From Candidatus Kaiserbacteria bacterium (lineage in GTDB: Bacteria > Patescibacteriota > Minisyncoccia > Phycocordibacterales > UBA2100), in NCBI GenBank assembly GCA_027066795.1, contig JAMONA010000038.1:1-25956 (forward strand): a DNA stretch of 25,956 bases, written 5' to 3'. Position numbers and translations under genes: made by a program. The notes beneath the pieces are model-generated. The model was not told where the DNA came from. It saw only the letters and a list, made by a program, of their open reading frames with translations, and ran no database searches. Shown here piece after piece: positions 6,866 through 14,719 of the stretch. Each line of letters starts with the position of its first letter. The first letter of the stretch is position 1.

Positions 6866-7861
6866 TTATTCTAGGTCGAGTAGTTTAAGCAGCTTCTTAG
6901 CATCGTGCCTTAAGTAAGAGCGCTTAACTACATCTGCCTTACTTTGTGAAGACGATGGAGTGCTTGCTACAATATCAGCACCTATAAACTCTACACCATG
7001 CTTTTCCTCAAACTCTGATACATCACCAAGCTCTACCAACTCACCTCCCTCGCTCTTATACAACTCTTCAATCTCTTGTGTAACAGTCTTAACTGAATTA
7101 TACACAACTACGTCTGGTACAAAACCACCTGATAAACTCTCAAGCTCAGTGAGGAACTTTGCAACAGTGAAACCGCTCGTGTGACCCTCTTTAGTAAGTA
7201 AATTAGCTATCATCACCTTCTTGGCTTTACTCCTTTGCAATATCTCACTTAGTCCTGGTGTTATCATATTTGGTATTATAGAGCAATAGAAGTTACCGGG
7301 GGCTATTATTACGATGTCTGCCTGCTCTATTGAGAGTGCCGCATTAGGGTTAAGCACCGGGGAGTCTGTAAGCCGAATACTTGTATAACCAGCAATATAC
7401 CTGTTGTCTATGTCCCCCTCGCCATGTACTTGTTCACCGTTAGGCATCTCTACCTCTAGTTGGTGGTCAGTAAGTGTAACTGGGTATATATTTCCCTTTA
7501 CTCCGAGAATCTTAGAGGCCTGGCTAACCGCCTCCTCTAGTGAGCCAGATATTTCCTCCAAGGTCGAGATGAATAGATTACCAAATGTATGTCCTGTCAT
7601 GCTGCCGACCTCATAACGGTAAGTGAAGAGTTTACGCAAGTACTCTGACGAATTGGACAGGGCCACAAGTGCTTGGCGCACATCTCCTGCAGGCAGCACG
7701 CCCATGTCTACACGGAGTCTACCAGTAGAGCCTCCTGAGTCACTCATGGCGACTATCGCTGATATATCTACATTAGGTAGCTCTTTAAGCTCTGTAAGCA
7801 GTGTAAAGGAGCCTGTACCTCCACCTATTGTAACTATTTTTAATTTTTTATCTTTACTCAT
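6866..7861 (-). CDS. yvcK: YvcK/CofD-like gluconeogenesis factor family protein
   Basis: This 331-aa cytosolic protein belongs to the YvcK group of the CofD fold. It has the nucleotide-binding loop IGGGTGSF (residues 12-19), the conserved AMSDSGGSTGRLR block (38-50), and PAGDVRQAL (58-66). In Bacillus, YvcK binds UDP-sugars and is needed for correct cell-wall and carbon metabolism; no catalytic activity is established for this branch. A true CofD (F420 synthesis) is unlikely because there is no F420 pathway context and the SDSGGSTGRLR form is the YvcK one. The ATG overlaps the stop of the upstream HAD gene (ATGA), so translation is probably coupled. It is the last gene of the dnaX operon. Confidence 0.92.
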   Translation of the reverse strand: MSKDKKLKIVTIGGGTGSFTLLTELKELPNVDISAIVAMSDSGGSTGRLRVDMGVLPAGDVRQALVALSNSSEYLRKLFTYRYEVGSMTGHTFGNLFISTLEEISGSLEEAVSQASKILGVKGNIYPVTLTDHQLEVEMPNGEQVHGEGDIDNRYIAGYTSIRLTDSPVLNPNAALSIEQADIVIIAPGNFYCSIIPNMITPGLSEILQRSKAKKVMIANLLTKEGHTSGFTVAKFLTELESLSGGFVPDVVVYNSVKTVTQEIEELYKSEGGELVELGDVSEFEEKHGVEFIGADIVASTPSSSQSKADVVKRSYLRHDAKKLLKLLDLE

Positions 7862-8460
7862 ATATCATCAAGTGTGTTTATTATACTGTATACCCTTACT
7901 TTACCTCTCTCGTGCTCACCCCTCCTATCTATCAGCAATGTATCCATATTCTTGCACTTCGATGACACATCAAGTGCATGCACTACTCTATCATCTATAA
8001 AGACGCCTTTCTTATAAGAGATACCATTTATAACACCAGCCTTGCTACCGATTGTCACTATTATATCCTTTGCATATTTAGTTATGCCAGAGCCGCTTAT
8101 CTTCTCTCTTTGGTACTCGGTCTCTCCGTATGAGATTATGTATATTGGGTTGCCCTTATACTTCTCTAAGAACTTTATAGCATCTTTAAACAGGTACACA
8201 CCTGGCTTTGATATATACTTTCTGTATATTGCTTTTAGGTCGATATCCTCGGAGGCAATCTCCGACATCAGCTTAAAGTGCTCCTCTCTATTATATGCAC
8301 CATGCTCCGCTTTTATCTTCTCATATGTACTATACCAGTCGTCCTTTGTTATACCATATACCTCCACCTCCTCTAACAAGTGGTTAACCGCCTTAGTATA
8401 GTCAAAAAGTGTGTCATCAAAATCTAAGAAAATAGTAGTGTCTGCGTCTATTTTAATCAT
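7858..8460 (-). CDS. HAD-family hydrolase
   Basis: This 200-aa HAD hydrolase has motif I DFDDT (residues 13-17), a helical cap of about 70 residues, motif II in IISYGET, a Lys in QREKISGSG, and motif IV as FIDD. The FIDD form and cap-type insertion resemble the pyrimidine 5'-nucleotidase/haloacid dehalogenase branch, but the substrate is unknown. I chose ATG 8460 because the longer frame to 8481 would overlap dnaX, whereas 8460 starts one base after the dnaX stop (TAG then TATG). The stop overlaps the start of yvcK. It is the middle gene of the dnaX-HAD-yvcK operon. Confidence 0.9.
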   Translation of the reverse strand: MIKIDADTTIFLDFDDTLFDYTKAVNHLLEEVEVYGITKDDWYSTYEKIKAEHGAYNREEHFKLMSEIASEDIDLKAIYRKYISKPGVYLFKDAIKFLEKYKGNPIYIISYGETEYQREKISGSGITKYAKDIIVTIGSKAGVINGISYKKGVFIDDRVVHALDVSSKCKNMDTLLIDRRGEHERGKVRVYSIINTLDDI

Positions 8461-8461
8461 A

Positions 8462-9523
8462 CTATTCAGCAGACAACTCAATAATAGCCAACTCTAATGG
8501 CAGGTGTTTAATACTTGCGGTGCGCATTTGCGACTGTGCCTGCAGTAGTGCCACCAATACGTTAGACTTGAGTGCGCTATCAGACTCGTTTGCAAGGACG
8601 CTGAGTTCTACTAAATCATCTTTGCTAAATTGCTGCTCTAATAGACTTGCGGCAGCTGCACCACCGTGGCGCAGTAGTAGCACGGCACGCGCACGCTCTA
8701 GCAACAGCTCTAGACTCAGTTTTATGTCTGCACCTGCCACTACTAGTCCACTTACTGCCTCAAGCGCTTGGTCTGCTTTATTATTAGCGATACCGCTTAG
8801 CACGTCATTAAGGAGTGCGCCTTGTGGTGCACCAGTGATGCTCTCTACTTCATCAATGAGGATAGTCTTGCCTTTAGCCGATGTTAACACCTTCTGTAGG
8901 GCACTTATACCATCACGAAAAGAGCCATTGGCTAAAGCAGCAATAAGGTCATCTGCGCCATCTCCAAGCTTGTAGCCCTCTTTCTCCGCTATACCTACTA
9001 TAACCTTAGCAAGCTCGACCCTGCTAGGACTCTTAAATGTATACACTTGTGAGCGAGACTGAATTGTGTCAGGTAACTTACCCGGCTCGGTAGTAGCAAG
9101 TATAAATATACAATATGCTGGAGGCTCCTCAAGAGTCTTAAGTAAGGCATTAAAGGCGCTCTTAGAGAGCATGTGTGCCTCATCTAATATATAGACCTTG
9201 TAATCACCATCAAATGGCAGCGTCGCGACAGACTCGCGTAAGTCGCGTATATCGTCCACAGAGTTATTGCTAGCAGCGTCTAGCTCATAAGTGTCTTTAC
9301 TACTTACACCTAGCGCCCTGGCAAACAGTCTCGCTATAGTTGTCTTACCCACTCCACGAGTACCAGAGAATATGTATGCATGTGCTGGTGTCCCAGTCTT
9401 AATAGCCGCCTCAAGTGCTGTCACTATAGTGCCCTGCCCGGCGACTTCACTAAACTTAGTTGGCCTATATTTGGTATACAGGGCAACATTATTCTGTGCG
9501 TCTTGTTTATTAATATCAGTCAT
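8462..9523 (-). CDS. dnaX: DNA polymerase III gamma/tau-type clamp-loader subunit, minimal form
   Basis: This 353-aa AAA+ ATPase loads the sliding clamp during replication. It has the N-terminal YTKYRPTKFSEVAGQ block (residues 16-30), Walker A GTRGVGKT (54-61), Walker B with DEAH (114-117), sensor-1 region FILATTEP, and SRS in place of the arginine-finger SRC motif. Two things are missing. The four-cysteine zinc module normally between Walker A and the DAAS motif is absent: ARALG runs almost directly into YELDAASNNSVDDIRD (79-94). There is also no tau-specific C-terminus, the protein ending after the oligomerisation domain. A TATAAT box 8 bases before the ATG, preceded by TGG, gives an extended -10 and a likely leaderless mRNA. 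It heads the operon with HAD and yvcK. Confidence 0.95.
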   Translation of the reverse strand: MTDINKQDAQNNVALYTKYRPTKFSEVAGQGTIVTALEAAIKTGTPAHAYIFSGTRGVGKTTIARLFARALGVSSKDTYELDAASNNSVDDIRDLRESVATLPFDGDYKVYILDEAHMLSKSAFNALLKTLEEPPAYCIFILATTEPGKLPDTIQSRSQVYTFKSPSRVELAKVIVGIAEKEGYKLGDGADDLIAALANGSFRDGISALQKVLTSAKGKTILIDEVESITGAPQGALLNDVLSGIANNKADQALEAVSGLVVAGADIKLSLELLLERARAVLLLRHGGAAAASLLEQQFSKDDLVELSVLANESDSALKSNVLVALLQAQSQMRTASIKHLPLELAIIELSAE

Positions 9524-9531
9524 TAATAAGC

Positions 9532-9537
9532 ATTATA
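9532..9537 (-). promoter_or_regulatory. Extended -10 promoter of dnaX
   Basis: TATAAT on the minus strand with TGG directly upstream (extended -10) ends 8 bases before the dnaX ATG at 9523. No Shine-Dalgarno site fits in the gap. Confidence 0.65.
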
Positions 9538-9561
9538 CCAGAGATGCTTTATTAAAAGAAA

Positions 9562-9606
9562 TAAAAAAAGCCTCTGATGCACGTGAGGGGTCGTGCATCA
9601 GAAGGC
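9562..9606 (-). terminator. Strong intrinsic terminator (dus and candidate sRNA)
   Basis: TCTGATGCACG (9573-9583) pairs with CGTGCATCAGA (9592-9602) in a perfect 11-bp stem with an 8-base loop. GCC/GGC extends it past one bulged base. On the minus strand it is followed by seven T (9563-9569). It separates the upstream minus-strand transcripts from the dnaX promoter. Confidence 0.92.
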
Positions 9607-9688
9607 TCATAGTGAGAGTCAGACTAATCCAGGCCCGACTCTTTTTGCATACCAACAGTCCAGGGAGGAAATACCGTTGGAATGCTCT
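9563..9688 (-). ncRNA. Candidate small regulatory RNA with CCUCC loop
   Basis: A near-consensus promoter (TTGCGA, 17 bases, TATAAT) lies at the end of dus, and a strong terminator follows about 125 bases later, with no credible reading frame between. The transcript folds into three hairpins. SL1 (9652-9680) is CCAACGGT/ACTGTTGG, 8 bp with one G-U pair and a 13-base loop containing UUCCUCCC. SL2 (9615-9642) is AGAGTCGG/CTGACTCT, also 8 bp with one G-U pair. SL3 is the terminator. An 8-codon frame starting ATGCAAAAA lies between SL1 and SL2. The C-rich loop is the kind of seed that binds Shine-Dalgarno sites. It does not show the SRP RNA or 6S signature. Confidence 0.6.
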
Positions 9689-9694
9689 AGAAAC

Positions 9695-9723
9695 ATTATA
9701 CACACTTATATACCACCTCGCAA
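9695..9723 (-). promoter_or_regulatory. Promoter of the candidate sRNA
   Basis: -35 TTGCGA (9718-9723, inside the last codons of dus) and -10 TATAAT (9695-9700) are separated by exactly 17 bases. Transcription should begin near 9688. Confidence 0.65.
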
Positions 9724-10683
9724 GACTTTTATTGCCTCACCAGGAGACTCTGCTGCCATCAGCTTGGCTCGGAGCTCTTTTGCACCGTTCCACCCTCCTA
9801 TATAGGCTTTAAAATGCTTCTTCATAACATGGTAGCCTTTATGGCCTGGTGTTAGTAGCAACTCGTCAAATAGCCTTATATGCTCTATCAGCATCTGTAC
9901 CTTGTGTCCTTGTGTGACTATCGGCTTGTTAAAAAAGTCTGGTGTACCAAACGCACCACGACCAACCATAACACCATCACAGCCATACTTAAGTACTAAA
10001 TCTTCTCCTTGCTCTACACTCTGTACATCTCCGTTGCCTATTAATATAGTATCTGGTGATATTTCATCTCGTAGTCTAACTATCTCTGGCATAAGCTCCC
10101 ACTGTGCTGGCACCTTACTCATCTGGCTGCGTGTACGTAAGTGTACTGTTAGTGCGTCTGGCTTTTCTTGTAGCACCGTGCTTAGCCAACTATTCATATC
10201 GCTTTTACTACTATAACCTATGCGTGTCTTCACTGATACAGCAATGTTTGGTGCACCACGGCGTACGGCTTGTATAAGTTCCACAGCAAGATCAGGGTGG
10301 TTAATGAGTGCAGCACCAGAGACCTGCTTTATCACTGCGCTCACTGGGCAGCCCATATTAATGTCTACACCATCAAACCCTAACTCTTGTACGAGGCATG
10401 CAGCCTCCTCCATGCGACCCGGGTTACTGTTGTATATCTGCGCGACTATGGGCCTCTGCTTATCTGTATACGATAGCTTCGCCCGCAACTTCTCTTGTGC
10501 TTTGTCATCACCAAAAGCCAGCCCATCTGAAGGTGTAAACTCTGTAAACAATACTAACTTAGAGACGGCGTCTGCAGTATTAGAATAGTTTGCAAACATC
10601 TCCCTAAAAGCAATGTCAGTAACATCCTCCATAGGAGCTAGGCAAAAAAATGGTGTATACAACTCTCGCCAAAAATTACTCAT
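9706..10683 (-). CDS. dus: tRNA-dihydrouridine synthase
   Basis: This 325-aa FMN enzyme reduces uridines in the tRNA D-loop. It is a TIM barrel starting with the FMN-binding LAPMEDVTD, followed by PIVAQIYNSNP, the catalytic cysteine in DINMGCPV, KTRIGY, LTVHLRTR, GNGDV and VMVGRGAFG. These are the standard Dus blocks in the standard order. The exact Dus class (A, B, C or other) cannot be fixed. I chose ATG 10683 (MSNFWREL) rather than the upstream frame start at 10719 because the latter lies inside the preceding gene, and TATAGC ends 9 bases before 10683. The C-terminal domain is short. The sRNA promoter overlaps its last codons. Confidence 0.93.
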   Translation of the reverse strand: MSNFWRELYTPFFCLAPMEDVTDIAFREMFANYSNTADAVSKLVLFTEFTPSDGLAFGDDKAQEKLRAKLSYTDKQRPIVAQIYNSNPGRMEEAACLVQELGFDGVDINMGCPVSAVIKQVSGAALINHPDLAVELIQAVRRGAPNIAVSVKTRIGYSSKSDMNSWLSTVLQEKPDALTVHLRTRSQMSKVPAQWELMPEIVRLRDEISPDTILIGNGDVQSVEQGEDLVLKYGCDGVMVGRGAFGTPDFFNKPIVTQGHKVQMLIEHIRLFDELLLTPGHKGYHVMKKHFKAYIGGWNGAKELRAKLMAAESPGEAIKVLRGGI

Positions 10684-10693
10684 GTATCTTATG

Positions 10694-12478
10694 CTATATT
10701 TTACGATTACGCTTGGCAAACGCTGTACTTATAAGTGCAGCACCAACAAGAGCAAATACTACTATCTTACCCGCTGTCTCGAGGTGCCATATGTCTACAA
10801 GTAGCAGCCTTAGTACTACACCCATAAGAATCAACTGCCCAAGCCGGTGCATAATAAGATAATACTTACCACCTGCCAAGAAGTAGGCAATCAAACCAAT
10901 AGTTGTATACACAACAAGGGCTACGGCTGTAGCCACAGTATATGATGCTAATGCGTGAGGTATCATCCATATAAGCAAGAACAAATACAGAGTCGAAACC
11001 CCTATAAGTAGACCAGGCATTGTAACCTCGTCTAGATCAGTATCCTTCGGTAGTGGCGATATAAACATTATACCAATAGCCGTGACTATCATTGCAACAA
11101 CGAGTAGATATACGGCCATAGCACCGTCAAATGTGACACTATTGGACCACATTGGAGAAGTAAGATACTCAAATGATATTAATATTGGCACAATAAACAA
11201 AGCCGCCACACTAGAGGCAACGACCCTTCTTTTAGTGATAATGAGCACAGCTATACTTGCTATAGCAACCTCGGCTGTATAGGCCATCATGAGCATAGCG
11301 CCATCAAACTCTACAACCGTAGCAAAAGCGACCAGTGCCAACGCAACACCTCCGTAGAGGATAAATGGTGTAATAGACTTAGTGCCTAGGTATGTAGAAT
11401 ACGAAGTTAGGGCGAATACAAGTGCCCACGCCAGCAATATAAATGTCTGCAACCCACTAGGTGCTGCGGTTATCGTCCATAGAAATATGAACACACCTAT
11501 GCCGAATGCCGTAACCATGTCTATATTGCCTATTTTAGAACCACCGCTTCTTAATATGCCCACAAGGCTTGTTATAAAGAACAGGGCTGCAAATACGAAT
11601 ATGAATAAAACCTCATTAATACCCACAGTGAGTTGTGTACCAAGCCAATATGGAACACTAAATAATGAGACAATAATAAAGTTCTCTAATATAAGCCCCC
11701 GCCAGTTGGTAATATATACTACCCACAATGAACCGAGCGCCACCACAAGCAAGTATGAAAACAGACTAAAGAAAAGTGGTTCAGGAGAGTTGGTAAGTAG
11801 TGGGACAAGAGCGGCCATAGCAACAGAAGTGTATGCTAGTGCCCTGTTGTTAAACCTAAGAGACGATAACATTGTAAACGTAACAGATGCGAACATTATC
11901 ATAAGGGCAAACAACGGAGTAAAGAGGCCGTACCACTCTCTTGCTGCAAACACAGCTACCAGTACAACTGCCGAACCTAAGGACAATAATACTCCACCTT
12001 GAGCTCTATGACTTAAAGACCAATAATATCCACCTAACATTATTAATACACCGGCAAGTATACTTAAACCTATACTCCATGCCTCACTCACCCAGTCATT
12101 GATAAATGCGTACTGCACAAACCAACCAATAGCCAATAACAGCAGTAGTGCACCAAGCTTCATAAGCCAATCCTCTTTTAGCCACTCTACTATATTTGCA
12201 AATACGTTAGGCTTATTATCCTGTGGTAAAACAACCGGTTGTACGCTCAAATCTTCTACTACTGGACTCTGTCCACGCACAAAAACATCATCTATAGCCT
12301 GTACTGGTATCTCTGTTTTAGTCTCAGAATCCACACCCTTAGTAGCATCTGCTGCGATAGTACCATGAATACCCTTTGCTTTACCTAGTAAATGCTGCTC
12401 TATACTTGATAGACGACTAGATATAGTGCCTAAGAAAACGAATAATCCACCAACGCCCAACAATAATAAAGCCTCCAT
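10694..12478 (-). CDS. DUF2339-like multi-pass membrane protein
   Basis: This 594-aa protein has a short N-terminal anchor (residues 1-19), a soluble stretch to about 95, and then about 14 to 16 hydrophobic helices to the C-terminus. The block DWLMKLGALLLLLAIGW, the RAQGGVLLSLGSA turn and the following FAAREWYGLF match the pattern of DUF2339 membrane proteins. No function is established for this family. The C-terminus is basic (KRNRKI). dus follows directly, with the dus start 10 bases after this stop. TATAAC ends 8 bases before the ATG at 12478, and the divergent GT2 gene starts 88 bases away. Confidence 0.75.
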   Translation of the reverse strand: MEALLLLGVGGLFVFLGTISSRLSSIEQHLLGKAKGIHGTIAADATKGVDSETKTEIPVQAIDDVFVRGQSPVVEDLSVQPVVLPQDNKPNVFANIVEWLKEDWLMKLGALLLLLAIGWFVQYAFINDWVSEAWSIGLSILAGVLIMLGGYYWSLSHRAQGGVLLSLGSAVVLVAVFAAREWYGLFTPLFALMIMFASVTFTMLSSLRFNNRALAYTSVAMAALVPLLTNSPEPLFFSLFSYLLVVALGSLWVVYITNWRGLILENFIIVSLFSVPYWLGTQLTVGINEVLFIFVFAALFFITSLVGILRSGGSKIGNIDMVTAFGIGVFIFLWTITAAPSGLQTFILLAWALVFALTSYSTYLGTKSITPFILYGGVALALVAFATVVEFDGAMLMMAYTAEVAIASIAVLIITKRRVVASSVAALFIVPILISFEYLTSPMWSNSVTFDGAMAVYLLVVAMIVTAIGIMFISPLPKDTDLDEVTMPGLLIGVSTLYLFLLIWMIPHALASYTVATAVALVVYTTIGLIAYFLAGGKYYLIMHRLGQLILMGVVLRLLLVDIWHLETAGKIVVFALVGAALISTAFAKRNRKI

Positions 12479-12486
12479 AGATATGT

Positions 12487-12492
12487 GTTATA
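12487..12492 (-). promoter_or_regulatory. -10 box of the DUF2339-like gene
   Basis: TATAAC on the minus strand ends 8 bases before the ATG at 12478. No Shine-Dalgarno site is present. Confidence 0.5.
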
Positions 12493-12551
12493 TATTTAGT
12501 AAAATTTAAGTAACCCTGTTACAAATACTACCAGTTTTAACTATAGTATGC

Positions 12552-12557
12552 TAGTAT
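12552..12557 (+). promoter_or_regulatory. Extended -10 of the GT2 gene, decides the start
   Basis: TAGTAT preceded by TGC (extended -10) ends 8 bases before ATG 12566. The frame's first ATG (12548) lies upstream of this box, so 12566 fits better. Confidence 0.45.
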
Positions 12558-12565
12558 TTTGCACA

Positions 12566-13831
12566 ATGACTATAGATATGACTATCATGTATGCACTCCT
12601 ATATATATCACTATATTTTGAAGTCTTTTTACTTATATCTTTTATATCTCACAACAAAAACAAGTCCAACCAAGAGCCACAAGCGTCTGTGCATAAAGAC
12701 TGTCTACCCGAGGTCACGATAGCTGTACCCTGCTATAACGAGGAAAAATCTCTTGCAGCTACTCTCACTTCATTGCTTGCCTTAGACTACCCTGAGAACA
12801 AGCTGCATATACTCGTGGTAAATGACGGCTCTATAGATGAGACGTCTAACATTGCACATAAATTTGCGAGTGAATACAAACAAATAACCGCCCTAGATAA
12901 AGAAAACGGTGGTAAAGCAAGTGCAATGAATATGGCACTAAGTAATAGTAACAGCGAGCTAATAGGCTGCTTAGATGCTGACTCATTCGTAGACCCTAGT
13001 GCACTTATGCTTATAGCACACCAATTTATAAACGACAGTGAGGTAAGTGCCGTCACACCAGCAATAATGATAGATAACCCAAAAAATATACTACAAATGA
13101 TGCAGAGGGCGGAGTATATGGCTGGTATTTTTATGCGCCGCGTGTTTAGCATGATAGACTCTATCATTGTCACTCCTGGGCCCTTCTCTATCTTTCGTAG
13201 GGCCGATATCATAGAGGTATCTGAGTGCGCAGATAATGTATGGCTACATGCACATGGCACAGAAGACTTCGAGATGGGTCTACGCTTACAGAGCAACTAT
13301 AAAAGGATTGCGAATGAGCCCTTAGCCAAGGTGATGACAATCTCTCCTGATACACTATACAGCTTATACAGACAGCGCATAAGGTGGATGTACGGCTTCC
13401 TTATGAACACATGGGACTACAAACATATGGTGGGCAACATTAAATACGGCAACATAGGCATTCTAGTACTTCCTACGACTCTTGTAAGTATATTTGGTGG
13501 AGTATACGTATTCGGCCTACTATTAACAAATATTGTCTCTTATCTGTTAGATGCACTAGTACATGTTTACACAGCTGGCTTTACACTCTCTGTACCCAGA
13601 TTTGATTGGTTTTATATAAATACTAGCGCACTTATATTCATGGTGTTGATACTAATCTTAGTACTACTAATAATACTTCACTATGCTGCGCAAATATCTC
13701 ATACCAGGGTACGTAAAAGGGATACCGCACTGTACTTACTTTTGTACGGATTAATTGCCCCCGTATGGCTAACCGGGGCTGTAGTGCGAGCCACTGTAGG
13801 TGCAGAATCTAAATGGAAGGTAATAAGATAA
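12566..13831 (+). CDS. Membrane glycosyltransferase family 2 (processive-type synthase)
   Basis: This protein of 421 aa is a GT2 enzyme of the cellulose/hyaluronan/poly-GlcNAc synthase type. An N-terminal membrane helix is followed by the GT-A domain: TIAVPCYNEEKS, NDGSIDET, the DADS metal-binding motif, TEDFEMG with the catalytic acid-base Asp, and QRIRWMYG (the Q-x-x-RW motif of processive enzymes). Two or three C-terminal membrane helices follow from about residue 305. It should transfer sugars from a nucleotide-sugar to a growing surface polysaccharide. No BcsB, IcaB or other synthase partner is nearby. The start was chosen from promoter position (12566; the frame opens at 12548). It is followed after 6 bp by a thioredoxin-fold protein. 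Confidence 0.92.
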   Translation: MTIDMTIMYALLYISLYFEVFLLISFISHNKNKSNQEPQASVHKDCLPEVTIAVPCYNEEKSLAATLTSLLALDYPENKLHILVVNDGSIDETSNIAHKFASEYKQITALDKENGGKASAMNMALSNSNSELIGCLDADSFVDPSALMLIAHQFINDSEVSAVTPAIMIDNPKNILQMMQRAEYMAGIFMRRVFSMIDSIIVTPGPFSIFRRADIIEVSECADNVWLHAHGTEDFEMGLRLQSNYKRIANEPLAKVMTISPDTLYSLYRQRIRWMYGFLMNTWDYKHMVGNIKYGNIGILVLPTTLVSIFGGVYVFGLLLTNIVSYLLDALVHVYTAGFTLSVPRFDWFYINTSALIFMVLILILVLLIILHYAAQISHTRVRKRDTALYLLLYGLIAPVWLTGAVVRATVGAESKWKVIR

Positions 13832-13837
13832 TTAATT

Positions 13838-14512
13838 ATGAACTATAAGAGATACTTACTGGCATTTATTATTACGAGTACCATCTTCGTTACTACTATA
13901 TTAATAAGTAATAAGCTCAGCGAAGATAAGTTACTGCAGGTGCGCGCAATAGAGGAGAAAATGAGCATAGATATACTCTCGTTAGAGACACAGTTTGAGC
14001 TGTTACAAGAACTCTCTTGTGGACAGATAACTGAGAGTACTATACTCTCTAGCGAGCTTAATACTCTTGGAAGCAAGCTGTCCTACATGGAGGGACAACT
14101 AGGTACTAATGACCCAGAGGTAATAAGACTTAAAAGACGTTACTCTATACTTCAAATAAAAGACCTTCTGCTTATGCGTAAAGTTATAGACAAGTGTGAT
14201 ATAGCACCAACGGTGGTACTATATTTTTACTCTAACGATGGCAATTGTAGCGCATGCAAGCGTCAGGGATATGTACTAAACAAACTCAGTAACGACCATG
14301 ATGACCTGCGCATATACGCCTTTGATGCTAACCTAGATTTATCTGCATTAAGAACCTTAGTAAGAATAAACAAGGTAGGAGCCTCACTACCAGCGCTAGT
14401 AATAAATGGTAAAACTTATAATGGCTTTAAAAGCCTATCTGACATGAAGGTACTCCTACCAGAACTAATAGAAGAAACTAACACAGCCACACCTGATCAG
14501 ACTAAGGAGTAA
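13838..14512 (+). CDS. Membrane-anchored thioredoxin-fold protein
   Basis: This 224-aa protein has an N-terminal membrane anchor (about residues 7-24) and a helical, probably coiled-coil region (30-115). A thioredoxin-like domain follows with VVLYFYSNDGNCSACK, giving a C-S-A-C redox pair (Cys137, Cys140). A cis-proline-like LPALVINGK follows. Cys61 and Cys120 are additional and could be substrates or form a second disulfide. With the anchor, the domain probably lies outside the membrane, where it could form or reduce disulfides in the cysteine-paired secreted proteins of this genome. It starts 6 bp after the GT2 stop, so the two are co-transcribed. A hairpin terminator follows. Confidence 0.8.
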   Translation: MNYKRYLLAFIITSTIFVTTILISNKLSEDKLLQVRAIEEKMSIDILSLETQFELLQELSCGQITESTILSSELNTLGSKLSYMEGQLGTNDPEVIRLKRRYSILQIKDLLLMRKVIDKCDIAPTVVLYFYSNDGNCSACKRQGYVLNKLSNDHDDLRIYAFDANLDLSALRTLVRINKVGASLPALVINGKTYNGFKSLSDMKVLLPELIEETNTATPDQTKE

Positions 14513-14520
14513 CCAGATTA

Positions 14521-14544
14521 GATACTAGGCTTTTTACTAGTATC
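14521..14544 (+). repeat. 8-bp inverted repeat
   Basis: GATACTAG (14521-14528) and CTAGTATC (14537-14544) form a perfect stem with an 8-base loop rich in T. It lies just after the thioredoxin-fold gene, upstream of the clear terminator. It may be a 3' end protector; there is no T run behind it. Confidence 0.5.
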
Positions 14545-14561
14545 GCTTTCTATAATATAAG

Positions 14562-14586
14562 AAAATCCCCATATAGGGGATTTTTA
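14562..14586. terminator. Bidirectional intrinsic terminator
   Basis: AAATCCCC and GGGGATTT flank an ATATA loop, giving an 8-bp perfect stem. A run of five T follows on the plus strand and four on the minus strand. It ends the GT2-thioredoxin transcript and may also end tRNA-Thr on the minus strand. Confidence 0.85.
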
Positions 14587-14590
14587 ATTG

Positions 14591-14663
14591 AGCCAGAAAG
14601 CAGATTCGAACTGCTGACCTACCGCTTACAAGGCGGTTGCTCTACCAACTGAGCTATTCTGGC
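14591..14663 (-). tRNA. tRNA-Thr (anticodon TGT)
   Basis: The minus strand folds as a cloverleaf: acceptor GCCAGAA/TTCTGGC, D arm AGCTCAGTTGGTAGAGC, anticodon stem ACCGC/GCGGT with loop CTTGTAA (anticodon TGT, Thr), T arm AGCAG-TTCGAAT-CTGCT. The discriminator is T and CCA is not encoded. Confidence 0.97.
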
Positions 14664-14719
14664 TTATGTATACTACTAACGAACAATTGCGGAACTACTA
14701 TGCAATGCGCACTATATTA

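Noticed and set aside
8461..8481. Start of the HAD gene at 8481
   Set aside because: It would overlap dnaX by 20 bases; ATG 8460 begins one base after the dnaX stop and directly precedes the family's N-terminal region.
9563..9688. SRP RNA (4.5S) or 6S RNA as the identity of the candidate sRNA
   Set aside because: The conserved SRP core around GGAAGG/AGCAGC and the long interrupted duplex with central bubble of 6S are both absent; the three-hairpin layout differs.
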